Positions 1-12,213 of a DNA stretch of 64,000 nucleotides are shown piece after piece; within the stretch, counting starts at the first letter, position 1, and every line of letters starts with the position of its first letter. The notes beneath the pieces are model-generated. The model was not told where the DNA came from. It saw only the letters and a program-made list of their open reading frames with translations, and did no database searches. The translations under genes and the position numbers were made by a program. Source of the stretch: Entrophospora sp. SA101 (lineage: Eukaryota; Glomeromycota; Glomeromycetes; Entrophosporales; Entrophosporaceae); NCBI GenBank assembly GCA_958430865.1, contig CAUDNR010002791.1:2192-66191 (forward strand), given 5' to 3'.

Positions 1-144
1 AAAAGCAATGATTTAAGAAAAGGATGTAAGAGTAATCTTAATCAATTAATTGATAGGAGTTTGTTCAATATATGAAAGATTAATTTAACATGATCAATTA
101 TTATGATAATAATAATCTTGTAGCTAAAGTAATTGCACCAAAGA

Positions 145-517
145 AACAATAGATGATGTTGAAGGTTGTAAAGACGAATCACAAGATGCTAAAAATTATA
201 ATCGATTGATAGGTGTAGACATTGAAAATGAAGAAGATGGTGGAGGTGTTTGTAATGTCGTGGAGAAAGGAATTTTAGATTGCTATGCTAGTAAGTTGTG
301 GGCCATTAAATTTGCTACTGATGCTGCTTTAACTGTGTTAAGAGTTGATCAGGTATTTCTTTATTTTTTCTTAATTATGATTAAGCAATTAACTGGGTAG
401 GTCGATTTGTTAATTTTGTATTTTATAATGTATATTTGAAAAAAATAGATTATCATGAGTAAACCAGCTGGTGGACCTAAAGCACCAAAACAAAATCCTA
501 ATTGGGACGAAGATTAA
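145..517 (+). pseudogene. CCT8: CCT8 3' fragment (duplicate copy)
   Basis: The last part of the chaperonin theta-subunit gene: an exon from 145 to about 352, an intron, and a terminal exon at 449-517 encoding the tail '[11 protein letters not shown]...NWDED'. It is the same sequence as 1822-2194. Nothing in 1-144 is recognisable as the missing upstream CCT8 exon, so this copy cannot make a full subunit. Confidence 0.85.
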
Positions 518-659
518 TTTTTTAATTAAATATATAATAAAACACCAATGTTTCTGATAATATACTTTTTATTTATTGAAATAATGTTTTTCTGGTGTAC
601 TCGCGATTATATATTATTTTATTGAAAAAATATATAAAAATAATAATGATAATGTTGAA

Positions 660-1077
660 TTATAAGTATAGACCCTCGGGTGTTCCCTCAGATTTACGAT
701 ATAAAACCTTTTCTCTTGCTTTCCTAAGATCTTCTGCGATCACTTTCATACGTCTTTCTCGAAGTGCTAATAAACCTGCTTCAGTACAAATAGCCTAAAG
801 AGCAAAAACAGGGAAAAAATAATGATTATTACACAATAAAAACAATAAGTTTTTTAAATTATTGATTAATTACCTTAATATCTGCACCACTTAGATCATC
901 CTTAGACATAACAAATTCTTCAAGATCTACATCTGGTGATAAAGTCATTCTGCTGGTGTGTATATTAAAGATTCTTCTTTTAGTTGTTATATCTGGTAAT
1001 GGAAATTCTATTTTACGATCGATACGTCCTGGACGAATCAAAGCAGGATCAAGTGATTCTATACGATTTGTTGCCAT
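660..1077 (-). pseudogene. RPT2: RPT2 3' fragment (duplicate copy)
   Basis: The two terminal exons of the proteasome ATPase Rpt2 (874-1077 and 660-794 on the plus coordinate), identical to 2337-2754. They encode the post-Walker-B segment from '[17 protein letters not shown]' (arginine finger region) to the C-terminal 'EGTPEGLYL'. The upstream exons are absent because the duplicated block stops inside the exon. Confidence 0.85.
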
Positions 1078-2194
1078 CGTTTTAATATTATGGTGGTTAA
1101 AGTGTTATCAAAGTTTGATTTAAGAAGATTATGTAAAGTTTTAGATGCAAATGCATTGGCCAGATTAGGTGTTCCTACACCAGAAGAGATGGGTTATTGT
1201 GACATTGTAGAAACTGTTGAAATTGGTGGTGATAGAGTCACCGTTTTTAGACAAGGTAAAAAATTTATTATGAAAATAAATATTTGATTTATGTATTTAT
1301 TTATATAATAATATTTTATATTCATATCTATCTTATCAAATTGATTAGAAAATGAAACAACTAAAACAGCTACAATAATTATTCGTGGAGCTACACAAAA
1401 TCATTTGGATGATATTGAGAGAGCTATTGATGGCGGTATTAATATAGTTAAAGCCATTGGCAGAGATAATCGTTTAGTTCCTGGTGCTGGCGCAACTGAA
1501 ATGGAATTGCTTAAACAATTAGTCAGTTTTGGCGAGGTAAGAGATATATATTTATTTATTTATAAATCTTCTTTTTTTTTTTTTTTTTGATATTTAGTAA
1601 AATTTCTTAAAAAAAAAAATAAATAAATAAAAGAAAACACCTGGATTAAATCAACATGCAATAAAATCATATGGTGAAGCATTTGAAATTTTTCCAAGAA
1701 CAATAGCAGAAAATTCTGGATTAGATGCTACAAAAGTTTTAGCAAAACTTTATTCCATTCATTATAATGCTGATATTGCTGCTGGTACTACTACCACTAA
1801 GATAACAAAAGGAAGTGATACAACAATAGATGATGTTGAAGGTTGTAAAGACGAATCACAAGATGCTAAAAATTATAATCGATTGATAGGTGTAGACATT
1901 GAAAATGAAGAAGATGGTGGAGGTGTTTGTAATGTCGTGGAGAAAGGAATTTTAGATTGCTATGCTAGTAAGTTGTGGGCCATTAAATTTGCTACTGATG
2001 CTGCTTTAACTGTGTTAAGAGTTGATCAGGTATTTCTTTATTTTTTCTTAATTATGATTAAGCAATTAACTGGGTAGGTCGATTTGTTAATTTTGTATTT
2101 TATAATGTATATTTGAAAAAAATAGATTATCATGAGTAAACCAGCTGGTGGACCTAAAGCACCAAAACAAAATCCTAATTGGGACGAAGATTAA
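1078..2194 (+). CDS. CCT8: T-complex protein 1 subunit theta, C-terminal part (5' truncated)
   Basis: CCT8 is one of eight subunits of the cytosolic TRiC/CCT chaperonin, which folds actin and tubulin. Four exons are supported by GT-AG borders and phase: 1078-1255, 1349-1536, 1634-2029, 2126-2194. The product runs from '[19 protein letters not shown]' through '[10 protein letters not shown]' and '[13 protein letters not shown]' to the theta-specific tail '[14 protein letters not shown]'. This is roughly the last 40% of a subunit of about 540 residues. The 5' exons are missing: coding homology starts exactly where the left 933-bp repeat ends, so the gene is broken in this window or misassembled. 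It converges on RPT2 with 142 bp between the stops. Confidence 0.92.
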
Positions 2195-2754
2195 TTTTTT
2201 AATTAAATATATAATAAAACACCAATGTTTCTGATAATATACTTTTTATTTATTGAAATAATGTTTTTCTGGTGTACTCGCGATTATATATTATTTTATT
2301 GAAAAAATATATAAAAATAATAATGATAATGTTGAATTATAAGTATAGACCCTCGGGTGTTCCCTCAGATTTACGATATAAAACCTTTTCTCTTGCTTTC
2401 CTAAGATCTTCTGCGATCACTTTCATACGTCTTTCTCGAAGTGCTAATAAACCTGCTTCAGTACAAATAGCCTAAAGAGCAAAAACAGGGAAAAAATAAT
2501 GATTATTACACAATAAAAACAATAAGTTTTTTAAATTATTGATTAATTACCTTAATATCTGCACCACTTAGATCATCCTTAGACATAACAAATTCTTCAA
2601 GATCTACATCTGGTGATAAAGTCATTCTGCTGGTGTGTATATTAAAGATTCTTCTTTTAGTTGTTATATCTGGTAATGGAAATTCTATTTTACGATCGAT
2701 ACGTCCTGGACGAATCAAAGCAGGATCAAGTGATTCTATACGATTTGTTGCCAT
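1822..2754. repeat. Right copy of the 933-bp direct repeat
   Basis: Second copy of 145-1077, here in its natural context inside CCT8 and RPT2. Flanking bases diverge immediately at both ends (144 versus 1821, 1078 versus 2755). Confidence 0.9.
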
Positions 2755-4568
2755 GACGACCTTTACATATATAATATATATTATTTTATTATATATTAAT
2801 ATAATAATTTCATACAATAAAGGGTTCAAATAATAATGATGATGATAATTATGAACCTTAACATCTCCTCTAGAATCAAACCCATCCAATTGATTTAATA
2901 ATTCCAACATAGTTCTTTGAATTTCTCTCTCACCACCAGAATTTGACTCATAACTACATATATATATAGTATGAGTATTATTAGTATATATTTGATATTT
3001 CAATTTGGTATAAAAGAGTGAATAACTAATGATTATAAAGTACCGTTTTGTTCCAATAGCATCTATCTCGTCAATAAAAACTATTGACGGCGCATGTTCT
3101 TCTGCAACACGAAACAATTCGCGCACAAGTTTAGGTCCATCTCCGAGATACTTCTGAATCAACTCTGACCCAACAACACGTAAGAATGTAGCTGATGTTT
3201 GATTTGCTACAGCTTTTGCTAAAAGTGTTTTGCCTTTTTTAAAAAATAAAATTTTTAAATATTAAATAAATGCACAAATATATAAATATTTTATTATCAT
3301 TAATTTTTTATTACCGGTTCCTGGAACTCCATATAAAATAACTCCTTTTGGAGGTTTTATTCCCATTTCTTCGTATAATTCCGGATGCGTTAAGGGCAAT
3401 TCTACTGATTCCTTAATCTCTTGGATTTGTTGCTCTAACCCACCAATATCAGCATATGACTCAGTGGGTGCTTTTTCAAGTTTCATCACACTGACCATTG
3501 GATCTGTATCATCCTGAAGAACTCCAACAACAGACATGGCCTACATACGCGTATATATCGTATATATATCAATATGGATATGCTTTTAACCAACCAACTA
3601 ATCCAAAAAGTAAATAAAAAACAATACCCTGTGATGCAAAAGAATCGAACAACCCGGTTCTAATGAATCTTTATCAACAAATGATAATATGTTGACATAA
3701 TACTCTGGACCTGTAGAAGAGGAGACTATTGCATGATCATCATCTATGATTTCTTCCAATGTACCAACTCCCATTGGTGATCCACGCAAATCATCAACCC
3801 TTATCCTTTCTTCCTATATATGAAATTTAGAAACATCCAAAAAAAAAGTTTTTAAATAAATGGAGAAAAAGAAATAAACTGACTGGATGATTGATTTAAT
3901 ATTTCTTTGAGAACAAATTCATACTTGTGCCTTTTCTTCTTGCGGTTTTAATCTTTCTTGGTTTTGGACAAATTCTTCTTCCATCAATAAATAATCTTTT
4001 ATACGTTCCATCTTCAACAATTTGAGATGACATCTCGTTGTAGGAAATACTAATTGATCAATAAATTTAACAAAAAACATGATTTATATTTGCCCTCAAC
4101 AAAATAAAATCAACCATCATTATAGAGTATATTTTAAAGAAAAAAATAACTTTCTTGAATTATCAATATCTATTTAAATAAATACCAGCTGGTAGTTTTG
4201 AAATGGCATCAAGCCCTCTTCTCTTTCTCTTGCCAACACGTGTAGGAAGTGGTGGTTCCCATTTTTTCTTTTTATCTTTATCCTGAAAAAAAAAGGATTT
4301 AATTGATCTGTAAGATATATCATCAAATTCTTATAAGTCATTGTCAAAAGAAATACAATCATAGTACCTTTTCATCTTTATTCTTATCATCTTTACCGGA
4401 TCCTGATGGATTAAGATTAAGAGACTGAGAATTGCCCTATAAATTCTCAAATATAACATTGAATCAATACACAAAATGATTTCTTGATCTATCGTTGTTT
4501 GTAAAAAAAATTTTTATTTTCAATTAAACTTCATTAATTTCTAGATTAGTTTTTGGTTGACGTACCAT
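2337..4568 (-). CDS. RPT2: 26S proteasome regulatory ATPase subunit Rpt2 (PSMC1/S4)
   Basis: One of six AAA+ ATPases of the 19S base that unfold ubiquitinated substrates and open the 20S gate. Ten exons join to 1338 nt (445 aa): 4566-4568, 4368-4436, 4186-4282, 3925-4049, 3628-3813, 3315-3540, 3044-3233, 2857-2953, 2551-2760, 2337-2471. Visible features are the N-myristoylation-type start 'MGNSQS', the basic segment '[19 protein letters not shown]', Walker A 'GVPGTGKT', Walker B '[14 protein letters not shown]', sensor '[20 protein letters not shown]' and the C-terminal gate-opening HbYX-type tail 'GLYL'. The first coding exon is just the ATG, spliced to the Gly codon. Length agrees with animal and yeast orthologues (about 440). 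Very secure. Confidence 0.97.
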
Positions 4569-5363
4569 TTTAAAAGAACTTTGAAATAAATAATGAATTT
4601 AATATTACATCAAATTTTTGTGAATACGTAATCTTTAAAGACCTTGTTACACGTACATATGTGGTGATACCAACACCTTCGAAAGATTCTAATCAAACTT
4701 TTATTTATATATATCAAGATAATTGCAAGATTCAGCATTCAACCTGGTAATAAAATGTATCAGAATTAACCTTTGACCACTGAATAAAATTTATGATTTA
4801 TTGTCTAATTCGATTTTGATGAGAAAATTGGAATACGGGAAGGTGTTATTATATTTCAGTGATTTCAATGTCTGAAATAAATTAGTACAATATGAAATAA
4901 AGGCTGCTGAAAAAATCTTTAAACATTTTGATATTTTGCTGAAATTTCTTTTTCTTCGAATTTCTAATCCACTCGGTAGTATAAACCATATCATATTAAC
5001 GCTGTTATAATTTTCAAATTGATTCATGATCTGTGATAATAAAATTATCAATATCGTTTTCAGAGGCCAGGATTTTGGTTTGGTTAACACATTTTCTACT
5101 TGAATATCTTTAATATTTTAGCCAATCATAATCTAGAAGAATAAGTTGTATGGCTCACGTTCAATTTTGTATATATACAACCAATTTTTATTAAATAAAA
5201 TGGGTATCATTTCTAAGCTAAAAAATGTAGTTTTAATTCCCAAAATAGATAGCCTTTATAACAAAGTATTTTATAAATATTTTATTCTAAAAAAAATATT
5301 AAAAAATATTACAATTATAAATTATAAATTATAAATTAATCTATATTATATTATTATATTAAT
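4569..5363. other. Intergenic region, no gene seen
   Basis: Probably holds the RPT2 promoter (next to 4568) and the 3' flank of the glycosyltransferase gene. Open frames on either strand are short and AT-driven with no recognisable motif. Confidence 0.6.
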
Positions 5364-7599
5364 CTATATTAAGTTATTGTGTTTTTGAATTGCCATGTTA
5401 TAAACTTTGGCGTATTGATCAACAGCTCCACCAGGTTTATTCCAATCTAAACTTAAAGCATCTTTGATCAATTTCCTCAAAAATATTTCTTTGCCTCTAA
5501 TATCATTTGACAATCCTTTTATATCATTGATGGCTGTACTTAAAGCCAATCTCATTTCCTCAATTGATAAATCAAACATATCATTTTCATATAAATTAAA
5601 CAAATATGAATTATAATCGAAATCTAAATCATCTGGTGATGATGGTACATTATGTGTTTTATTTTTCAAAAATTCTTTTAATCCGCCAGCACCTGTACTA
5701 ACTACGGGAGCTCCAAATAATAAACCTTCAACTGCCACTAATCCAAAACTTTCTGTTAGACTAGGTACAAATAATATGTCAGCAGCAGCTCTATATAAAG
5801 AGCCCCAATTTTTTTGAAATTCAAGATCACTAATAACCACAACATCATCCGGGTACTCTTTACTTATGGTGGCAATTTTTTCAACAGGATAACTATTATG
5901 TTGTCCCATTATTATAAATTTAGCATTTAATTGTGAAATAATTTGAGCAGCATCATAGAAAAACTGTACACCTTTGTTGTACTGGAATCTACCTACAAAC
6001 AATACAATTACACGATTCAAATCTTTTTCTTGAAGAAGGCCTTCTCTAATTAAATGTTTTTTTGCGTTATATTTTGAAGAGATTACCAGTTTATCATAAC
6101 GTTCTTCAATATTTCCAGGAATAAGAGCATTTGGATTGAATGTATAAATGTTCTTTGGAAAGTTTGAATTGGCTTCAATTAATAATGAGTCATTAAATGG
6201 ATTAAAACTTGTAAGATCAATGCCATTAGTTATTCCAATCCAATTTCCTGTTTTAGCACGTTCCAATATACTAGGCATAATCAATTCTTTAAGATAGAAA
6301 TCCATCGGTCCTTCCACCATTTCTTTTGCCATTGTATATGAAACAAACGTGACATAATCTGCTTGATCAATTGCTAATGATGATGTGTACATTCTTGAAC
6401 CATGAAAATAATTTGGCTTTTCAGTTGTGTAATTTTTTAAATCCATAAATTTTAAAATGTTTACAACCTCATTTGAATACAATTGTTCCTCCAAATAATC
6501 ATGTAAAGTATAAACAATAGCAGGAGGTGGTTTACTAAATCTGTTGTTTCCTTTATTTAAATCCTTGATAAATTCAACTACCAATGCATTTGTAGCGCCA
6601 TGAATATGTATCACGTCAACACCATGTTCTTCTTGAGTAGCAAACAAGGGAGTATCAACATTATTATTTATATATGCTATTAATTCAGCTACAGCTTTGC
6701 AAAAATACAGATCCTTCCATTCTTGAGGTAAACCTGGTGGCGTTGAATATATATCAATGACACCATCCGATTCAAAGGCTAAATTAAAAGGTTCCATGCC
6801 ATTTTTATCAGGACCTATCACAAAAACCTTTACAGCTCTTGGCTCTGGTGGTGGTTCGTCACTCAATATATCAGCATCATCTTGAGTTACATTCCAATAA
6901 AAGTAATTTACTAAAAACACGACTTGTTGTGAATTTCCATATTTATCTTTAATATCAATTGACATTTGAGCAAAACTACGAAATTCATGGTATAACTTCA
7001 AGAAAGAATAGAAAGGCATGATTACATTTACATCTAATGCACTATTAGCAGTTTGAGCTTGTGACAATCCTGTAACTATATGACCTAATCCACCCATTGA
7101 TGCTAATCCAAATTCTTTTGTGACATGAAAAATCTTTGTAACTTCTTGATTTAATTCAGTTGTCACATTAGAAGGTATGCCAATATATTTTACCGGTTGA
7201 TAATTTTGTTTTTCTTTTGTTTTAAACATACAAAAATTATTATTATTATTAATATTATTATGATTTTACAAATTATGATCGAAAAGTATTTAACATACCA
7301 ATTTTTGGATGATCATTCCTCGAAGACAATAAGAAGTCGAAAAACATTAAAACACCTTGAAACAAAGCTAAAATAATCATAACCACTATTAAACATGATA
7401 CACATCTCCAGCGTTTTCTTTCTAGAAATGGTCCAATTAACGGTGTGTGATTCATTCTATATTTTATAAAAGAATTGTCATTTTTTTCATATGGGAGTTT
7501 AGCTTCTAAATTCCCTAAAAGTTGATCAGACAACATATTGGTGGTTTCAGTTTGAAAATTAGGTGATCTTGATCTTGGACGCATTTCCGAAGGGTTCAT
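5364..7599 (-). CDS. Membrane-anchored GT5 family glycosyltransferase (starch/alpha-glucan synthase-like)
   Basis: Two exons, 7299-7599 and 5364-7213, splice in phase (301 + 1850 nt) to 716 aa. Residues 1-65 are hydrophilic, about 66-90 form one transmembrane segment ('CLIVVMIILALFQGVLMFF'), and the rest is a GT-B enzyme, so a type II membrane topology is likely. The N-terminal glucan-synthase domain carries 'EFGLASMGGLGHIVTGLS', the equivalent of the K-x-G-G-L ADP/UDP-glucose motif. The C-terminal half has 'FVGRFQYNKGV' and 'ESFGLVAVEGLLFGAPVVSTGAGGL', the donor-binding motifs. Fungal glycogen synthase is GT3, so this is not ordinary GSY. It most resembles the GT5 domain of alpha-1,3-glucan synthases, but as a stand-alone enzyme without amylase or multi-pass domains. 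Substrate and product are unknown. Confidence 0.88.
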
Positions 7600-7925
7600 T
7601 TTAATGTTAGATGTTATTAAATAATAGTTTTTTTATTATTTTATTAGCTGCTATAAGAACTAGAGGATCTCATAAGATTAAATACTAAATGCACATGTAA
7701 CAAAGATCCCAATTGATTTTATTAAACGTATTGACCAAATTCGCTTTTTGTTTTTTGTGTATTATAATAAATCTATATAAAGATGAAATTAATAAAATAA
7801 AAAAATTTTAAAGTTTTACTCGAATATACTGCAATAATGTATGAAATTAAAAGTGCGGGATTGTGTTACATGATTTAAATTGACTGCAGTCAGTTTCAAG
7901 AAAAAAATCATATCCACTGTATATG

Positions 7926-8219
7926 GGGTCTGATCAATAGAAACGAGGCATGTCACCAAAAAGTCGATTTGAGTTAACAATATTTTTATATGTAATTCAT
8001 CACAAAGAACATTTTTAACTTGGTAACTATACCCACTTTGCTTATAAATGTTTTGAGATATTTGAGAAAAAGTGAAATGGCATTAGTCTACATGATGTTA
8101 CATGAGCAATTATTATTATTATTATAAATAAATGATGAATTTTGGGGGTCAAAATCTTATTTGTTGATTTTCCCAAAACATGATTTTTTTGACATGCCTC
8201 GTTTCTATTGATCAGGCCC
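7926..8219. mobile_element. MITE family A, complete copy
   Basis: About 294 bp bounded by near-perfect 30-bp terminal inverted repeats. The left end reads GGGTCTGATCAATAGAAACG and the right end is its reverse complement with one change (GGGCCTGATC...). No coding capacity. Internal sequence ('AAAAAGTCGATTTGAGTTAAC') recurs at 10944-11256, and the right end recurs at 12183-12222. The target duplication is not clear. Confidence 0.88.
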
Positions 8220-8744
8220 AGATAAGCTTCAAGTGTCTGAGTATCATTTACTTGAAAATATAAGGAGCAATTTTTTCACCATGTTCTTTCTTCAAAATAC
8301 TCCTAGTGGTGCTGGGTTCCATAGTAGATCTGATGTAGATGAGTTTCATATTAATTATTTTTATGCAGAGGTAATCCTATATAAGAAACAAAAAACAAAA
8401 ATCATAATCACAATACAGTTGTTATAATTTTTCGGCCCCTGAAATTGTTGGTAATACCAAAAGTTCACTTTGGTTTTGTTGCAACATGCCATTTTTTCTT
8501 GAATCTCAAAAAAATTTAATAATGAATTCTATCTCTGTGTACTAAAGGTCTGAATATTTCTTTTTTAATCATAACCAAGCATTTAGACCACACAATCATC
8601 ATCATTGATAACCTAAGCAAAACATTAAATATAAGTCACAATAGAACCTAATTATTGGTTGCCATATTTTGCTTTTCTCAAATTGTAAATATTACTTTAT
8701 TATAAAATAACAAAGATAATGAATTGATAAAATATTGAATGATT

Positions 8745-10675
8745 TTAAAAATTTTCTAAATTCTGTTTTCCCAAATATATTAATTCTTCAATTTGTAAAT
8801 CATTTATCAAACTATTATTATTTTGTATATTTCCATAAAAATTATTTGCAATGTTTTTTAGATTTTCTATTAAATTAATATTTTCAATTAATTGATCTGA
8901 TGATGGAGGTGTGTTTCTTATAATCAATAAACAAAATAATAAGATATTTGAAAAAAGGATTATTTGATTGTTGTTGCATAATGAAGAAGAAGAATATGAA
9001 GATAATGATGATGAATTTATGGATTTGTCTAAATAACAAAAAAAAATTAATGTGTGTTTGTATATATAAATAAATAAAATAAATATTACCACATAATTTA
9101 ATTTGGCATGAAAAAAGAAATATTTACCAAGAAGATTTAAGATTTGAAAGCATATTTTCATGACTTTTGATATTTCTTTCTCATTTCTAATAACAAATTT
9201 TTCTCTTTCTGACACAATTATATTTAATAAAACTTGTATTGGACCAAGAACATCATTAACAAAATCTCTTGAATAAATTTCGTTAACATTAATATTATCA
9301 ACATTACTACTACTGGCACTATTGCTACCACTGCTGTTTATATTAGACCAAATATTAAGTATATGATTAATTATTAAATTACTACCACCATGAGAAAGAA
9401 AAGCATCTTGAGGTTCTTCCTGAGATGTGAGATTCAAATAAGCTGGCATCATAATTTTAACAAGATTTAATTCCAAGTTTTCCTTTTCACTGCATTTTTA
9501 TTAACAAAATAAAATAATTATTAACATAAAGTCTTATTTGTCAAATAAATAAATTGGTTTTATTAATGTATTTTTTCAAACCTATAAGAACAAATATTGA
9601 TTAAGAATGGCATAAGAAGTGAAACTTCTTTTTGAAATTCATTTTCTTCAGCTAACCATGATGAAAGGACCCGTATACTTGCTAAAATTTTAAAATCATT
9701 AATTGCTGCTTTAACATCATTTTTTGTATATTCCTAAATTATATCAATCAACCAATGAATCAATGAATCAGTGAATCTAAAATAACCAAATATGTAGATT
9801 AATAAGGAAAAAAATTTTTTCTTACTTTGAATTCAAGTAAATTATCAATTATTGCTCTAAATGTTTCAGTTAAAATCCCTTTGATTTTTAATAATATTTC
9901 TGGATCAAATTTTATAGCAACTTCAACATTGTCATCTTGAGAATTCAAATAATTTTCAAATTGTGAAAAGTATTCTATTGATTTTTCTAAAATAGTGTAA
10001 CATACTGGTAACATTATTTCATGTTTATTGGTATTATTATAAGGATTATTGACATTATTATTATTGCCTTTATTATTGTTATTATCATCATCACTATTTT
10101 TATTATTGTCTTTAAGGTCTTTATTTTCAATAATTTCATATTGATCCATCAATTCATCCAACAGTAATCTAATTTCAACACATGCCAATTGTATCACCAG
10201 TGCAGCAAATTTAAAATCTTCATTGACCTTTTCTTTTGGATATTTTGATAGCTTTTTATGTGAAAAGTCTTCATCGATATTTGGTGAGAATAGCCATCTG
10301 CCACCAAAACGATCAAGTAAAAGCATTACCAAAGATAATGCTTTATCTCTTTCCTCATTACCTAATTTATTACTTAAAATATCTTTTAACCCATCTCTGA
10401 TATTAATAATCACATTATAATTTTTTTGTTCTTTGAAAACTATATTAAATTTCTAAAAATTAAAAATTTAAAATTAAAAAAGTTGGATATACATGTGTAT
10501 ATATATATATTAAATATACCTCATCTGTAAAGCGAGAAAATAATTCATGAAAAAAATCAAGTAATTGAAATTTAAGTTCTTCTTGATTGGTTTTGAAAAG
10601 TTCTGAAATTTCACCAAGCACAGAAGTCATAAGATTTTCATTTTCCAAAATATTTGATAAATCTTCTTTATTCAT
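8745..10675 (-). CDS. Neurochondrin-family protein
   Basis: Five exons with consistent phases: 10520-10675, 9826-10452, 9582-9733, 9128-9489, 8745-9028 (1581 nt, 526 aa). The first half reads as an alpha-helical repeat protein: 'ALSLVMLLLDRFGGRWLF', then 'FAALVIQLACVEIRLLLDEL', then 'MLPVCYTILEKSIEYFSQFE'. The 'LACVEIRLLLDE' and 'CYTILEKSIEYF' segments are typical of neurochondrin, a conserved eukaryotic leucine-rich cytosolic protein. An Asn/Asp-rich low-complexity insert lies at about residues 155-180, and Ser/Asn runs occur near the C-terminus. Shorter than the animal proteins (about 730 aa). The start at 10675 is the first ATG of the exon; an unseen 5' exon cannot be excluded. Role in fungi unknown. 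Confidence 0.75.
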
Positions 10676-11754
10676 ATTTTAAAAAAAAAATTTATTTTAC
10701 TGATTTGAAAAATGCCATATTTGGTAAATTTATTTTTTCCAAAAATAAATAAAAAATAAAAAACTCGTATTTAAATTCCATATCTCCGATTCAAACTCAA
10801 ATCTATTTTAATTCATATTAATATATAAATCTCTGATTCGAAAAATCAAACTCTATCTCAAACTCGTTATTTAAATTCCATATTAATATAACTGCTTTTA
10901 ATGTAACACTAAAAATCCGATCTCAATAATTAAAATGTACTGTTGTCACCAAAAAGTCGATTTGAGTTAACAATATTTTTATATGTAATTCATCACAAAG
11001 AACATTTTTAACTTGGTAACTATACCCACTTTGCTTATAAATGTTTTGAGATATTTGAGAAAAAGTGAAATGGCATTAGTCTACATGATGTTACATGAGC
11101 AATTATTATTATTATTATAAATAAATGAATTTTTGAATGTTTAATAAAATTTAGCAATGATCTACAAATCATGAATTTTGGGGGTCAAAATCTTATTTGT
11201 TGATTTTCTCAAAACATGATTTTTTTGACATGCCTCGTTTCTATTGATCAGGCCCCACAGTATATCAGGGTGATCAAAAATATCGGGGGAATGTCTGAAA
11301 AATGGCCGATTTCCGAAATTTTTATTGGACATTCTAAAATTTTATCGAATTTATAATAGTAATAGGATTTCGCGCCCTGGTATATACAAGGTAAAAAGAT
11401 AATTGGTTAATTATTAGAAGGTAAAGACACGAACTGAATTAAAAATCAGAGCTATTTGACATTACTTTGATGCTAAGTAACAAATTCCTAAGTATAATGG
11501 GTCTTGTTAGGTCATAATTTAAGATTCTGTTCTAATCTCTAGTTAAAGGCTTTTCTAAAAGCCTGAAATACAAATTAAATTGGAAAAAAATTTTATTATT
11601 ATTATTGGTGCATTCATTATAAATCGAACAACCAATGAAAAAATTTCTAACTCACCAAATATTATCGTTACAAAATTACTTTAATAGTTAGGATTATTTA
11701 TAAAATATATTAATATTATAATATTATACTCTATTCAAAATAAGAAAACAAAAA
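10676..11754. other. Intergenic region with MITE A copy and a second small TIR element
   Basis: Contains the 5'-truncated MITE A copy (10944-11256). Immediately after it is a stretch bounded by 'TATATCAGGGTG' (about 11265) and 'CGCCCTGGTATA' (about 11376-11387), a weak inverted pair that could be another short element. Low-complexity repeats of 'AACTC..ATTTAAATTCCATAT' occur at 10760-10890. No gene recognised. Confidence 0.6.
10944..11256. mobile_element. MITE family A, copy lacking the outer left TIR
   Basis: Nearly identical to 7926-8219 from 'TGTCACCAAAAAGTCG' to the right TIR ending GATCAGGCCCC. It keeps about 45 bp of internal sequence ('TTTTTGAATGTTTAATAAAA') that is deleted in the first copy. 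The outer 20 or so bases of the left TIR are absent. Confidence 0.88.
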
Positions 11755-12213
11755 ATGTGGTTTCAAAAAGATTATTCAATCAGACTTATATTTATTTTGT
11801 TTTATTTTATACTTAATATTTGTACATTGGTTGTTGCTGAAGATTTAAGTGTTGTAGAACTTGATCAAAGAGACACACAGTCGGATTTAAATAATTCTTC
11901 GGGTAATATATTAGATGATGAAATGGTTGACTTGGAAGCTATAGATGAAGCCGAAGTAAGTTTAATTTTATTGTTTATTTTTTTTCATTTTATTAAAAAA
12001 AATATTAATATTTGAATTTTTATTATAAATAATAATAATAATAAAAAGCAAAAATTTGTAAGAGTTGAGGCAGAAGATCCAGAATTGGTTGGTTCAGTGC
12101 TTAATGTTGATATAGATGAAGCCAATAAAGTTAAAAACAGGGTTGGAGAAAATAATTTTTCATTAGGAATAGAAGATTCAAATGATTTTTTTGACATGCC
12201 TCGTTTCTATTGA
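11755..12213 (+). CDS. Small secreted protein with MITE-derived C-terminus
   Basis: Two exons, 11755-11955 and 12049-12213, join in phase to 121 aa. Residues 1-28 form a strong signal peptide: hydrophobic core 'LIFILFYFILNICTLVV' and probable cleavage after 'VVA', before 'EDLSVVELDQ'. The mature part is acidic and without cysteine pairs or recognised domain. The last codons ('NDFFDMPRFY' and the TGA at 12211-12213) lie within the terminal 40 bp of a MITE A right end, so the original C-terminus has been lost or replaced. A TATA-like AT-rich stretch precedes the ATG. Whether the gene is functional or a truncated relic cannot be told from sequence. It qualifies as a candidate effector by size and signal peptide only. 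Confidence 0.65.

Larger units (their letters stand above)
145..1077. repeat. Left copy of a 933-bp direct repeat (CCT8 and RPT2 3' ends)
   Basis: This segment matches 1822-2754 with a constant offset of 1677 bp; every stretch I compared agrees and the translated frames are identical. It holds the last two CCT8 exons (to the stop at 517, plus strand) and the last two RPT2 exons (minus strand, 660-1077). It ends abruptly at 1077, where CCT8 exon sequence from the middle of that gene begins. Neither partial gene here can be complete: CCT8 lacks everything upstream of 145 and RPT2 lacks its first eight exons. Recent duplication and assembly duplication are both possible. Confidence 0.9.

Noticed and set aside
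4791..5090. 99-codon minus-strand frame between RPT2 and the glycosyltransferase
   Set aside because: No recognisable motif and no upstream promoter-like features; looks like a chance frame in AT-rich DNA.
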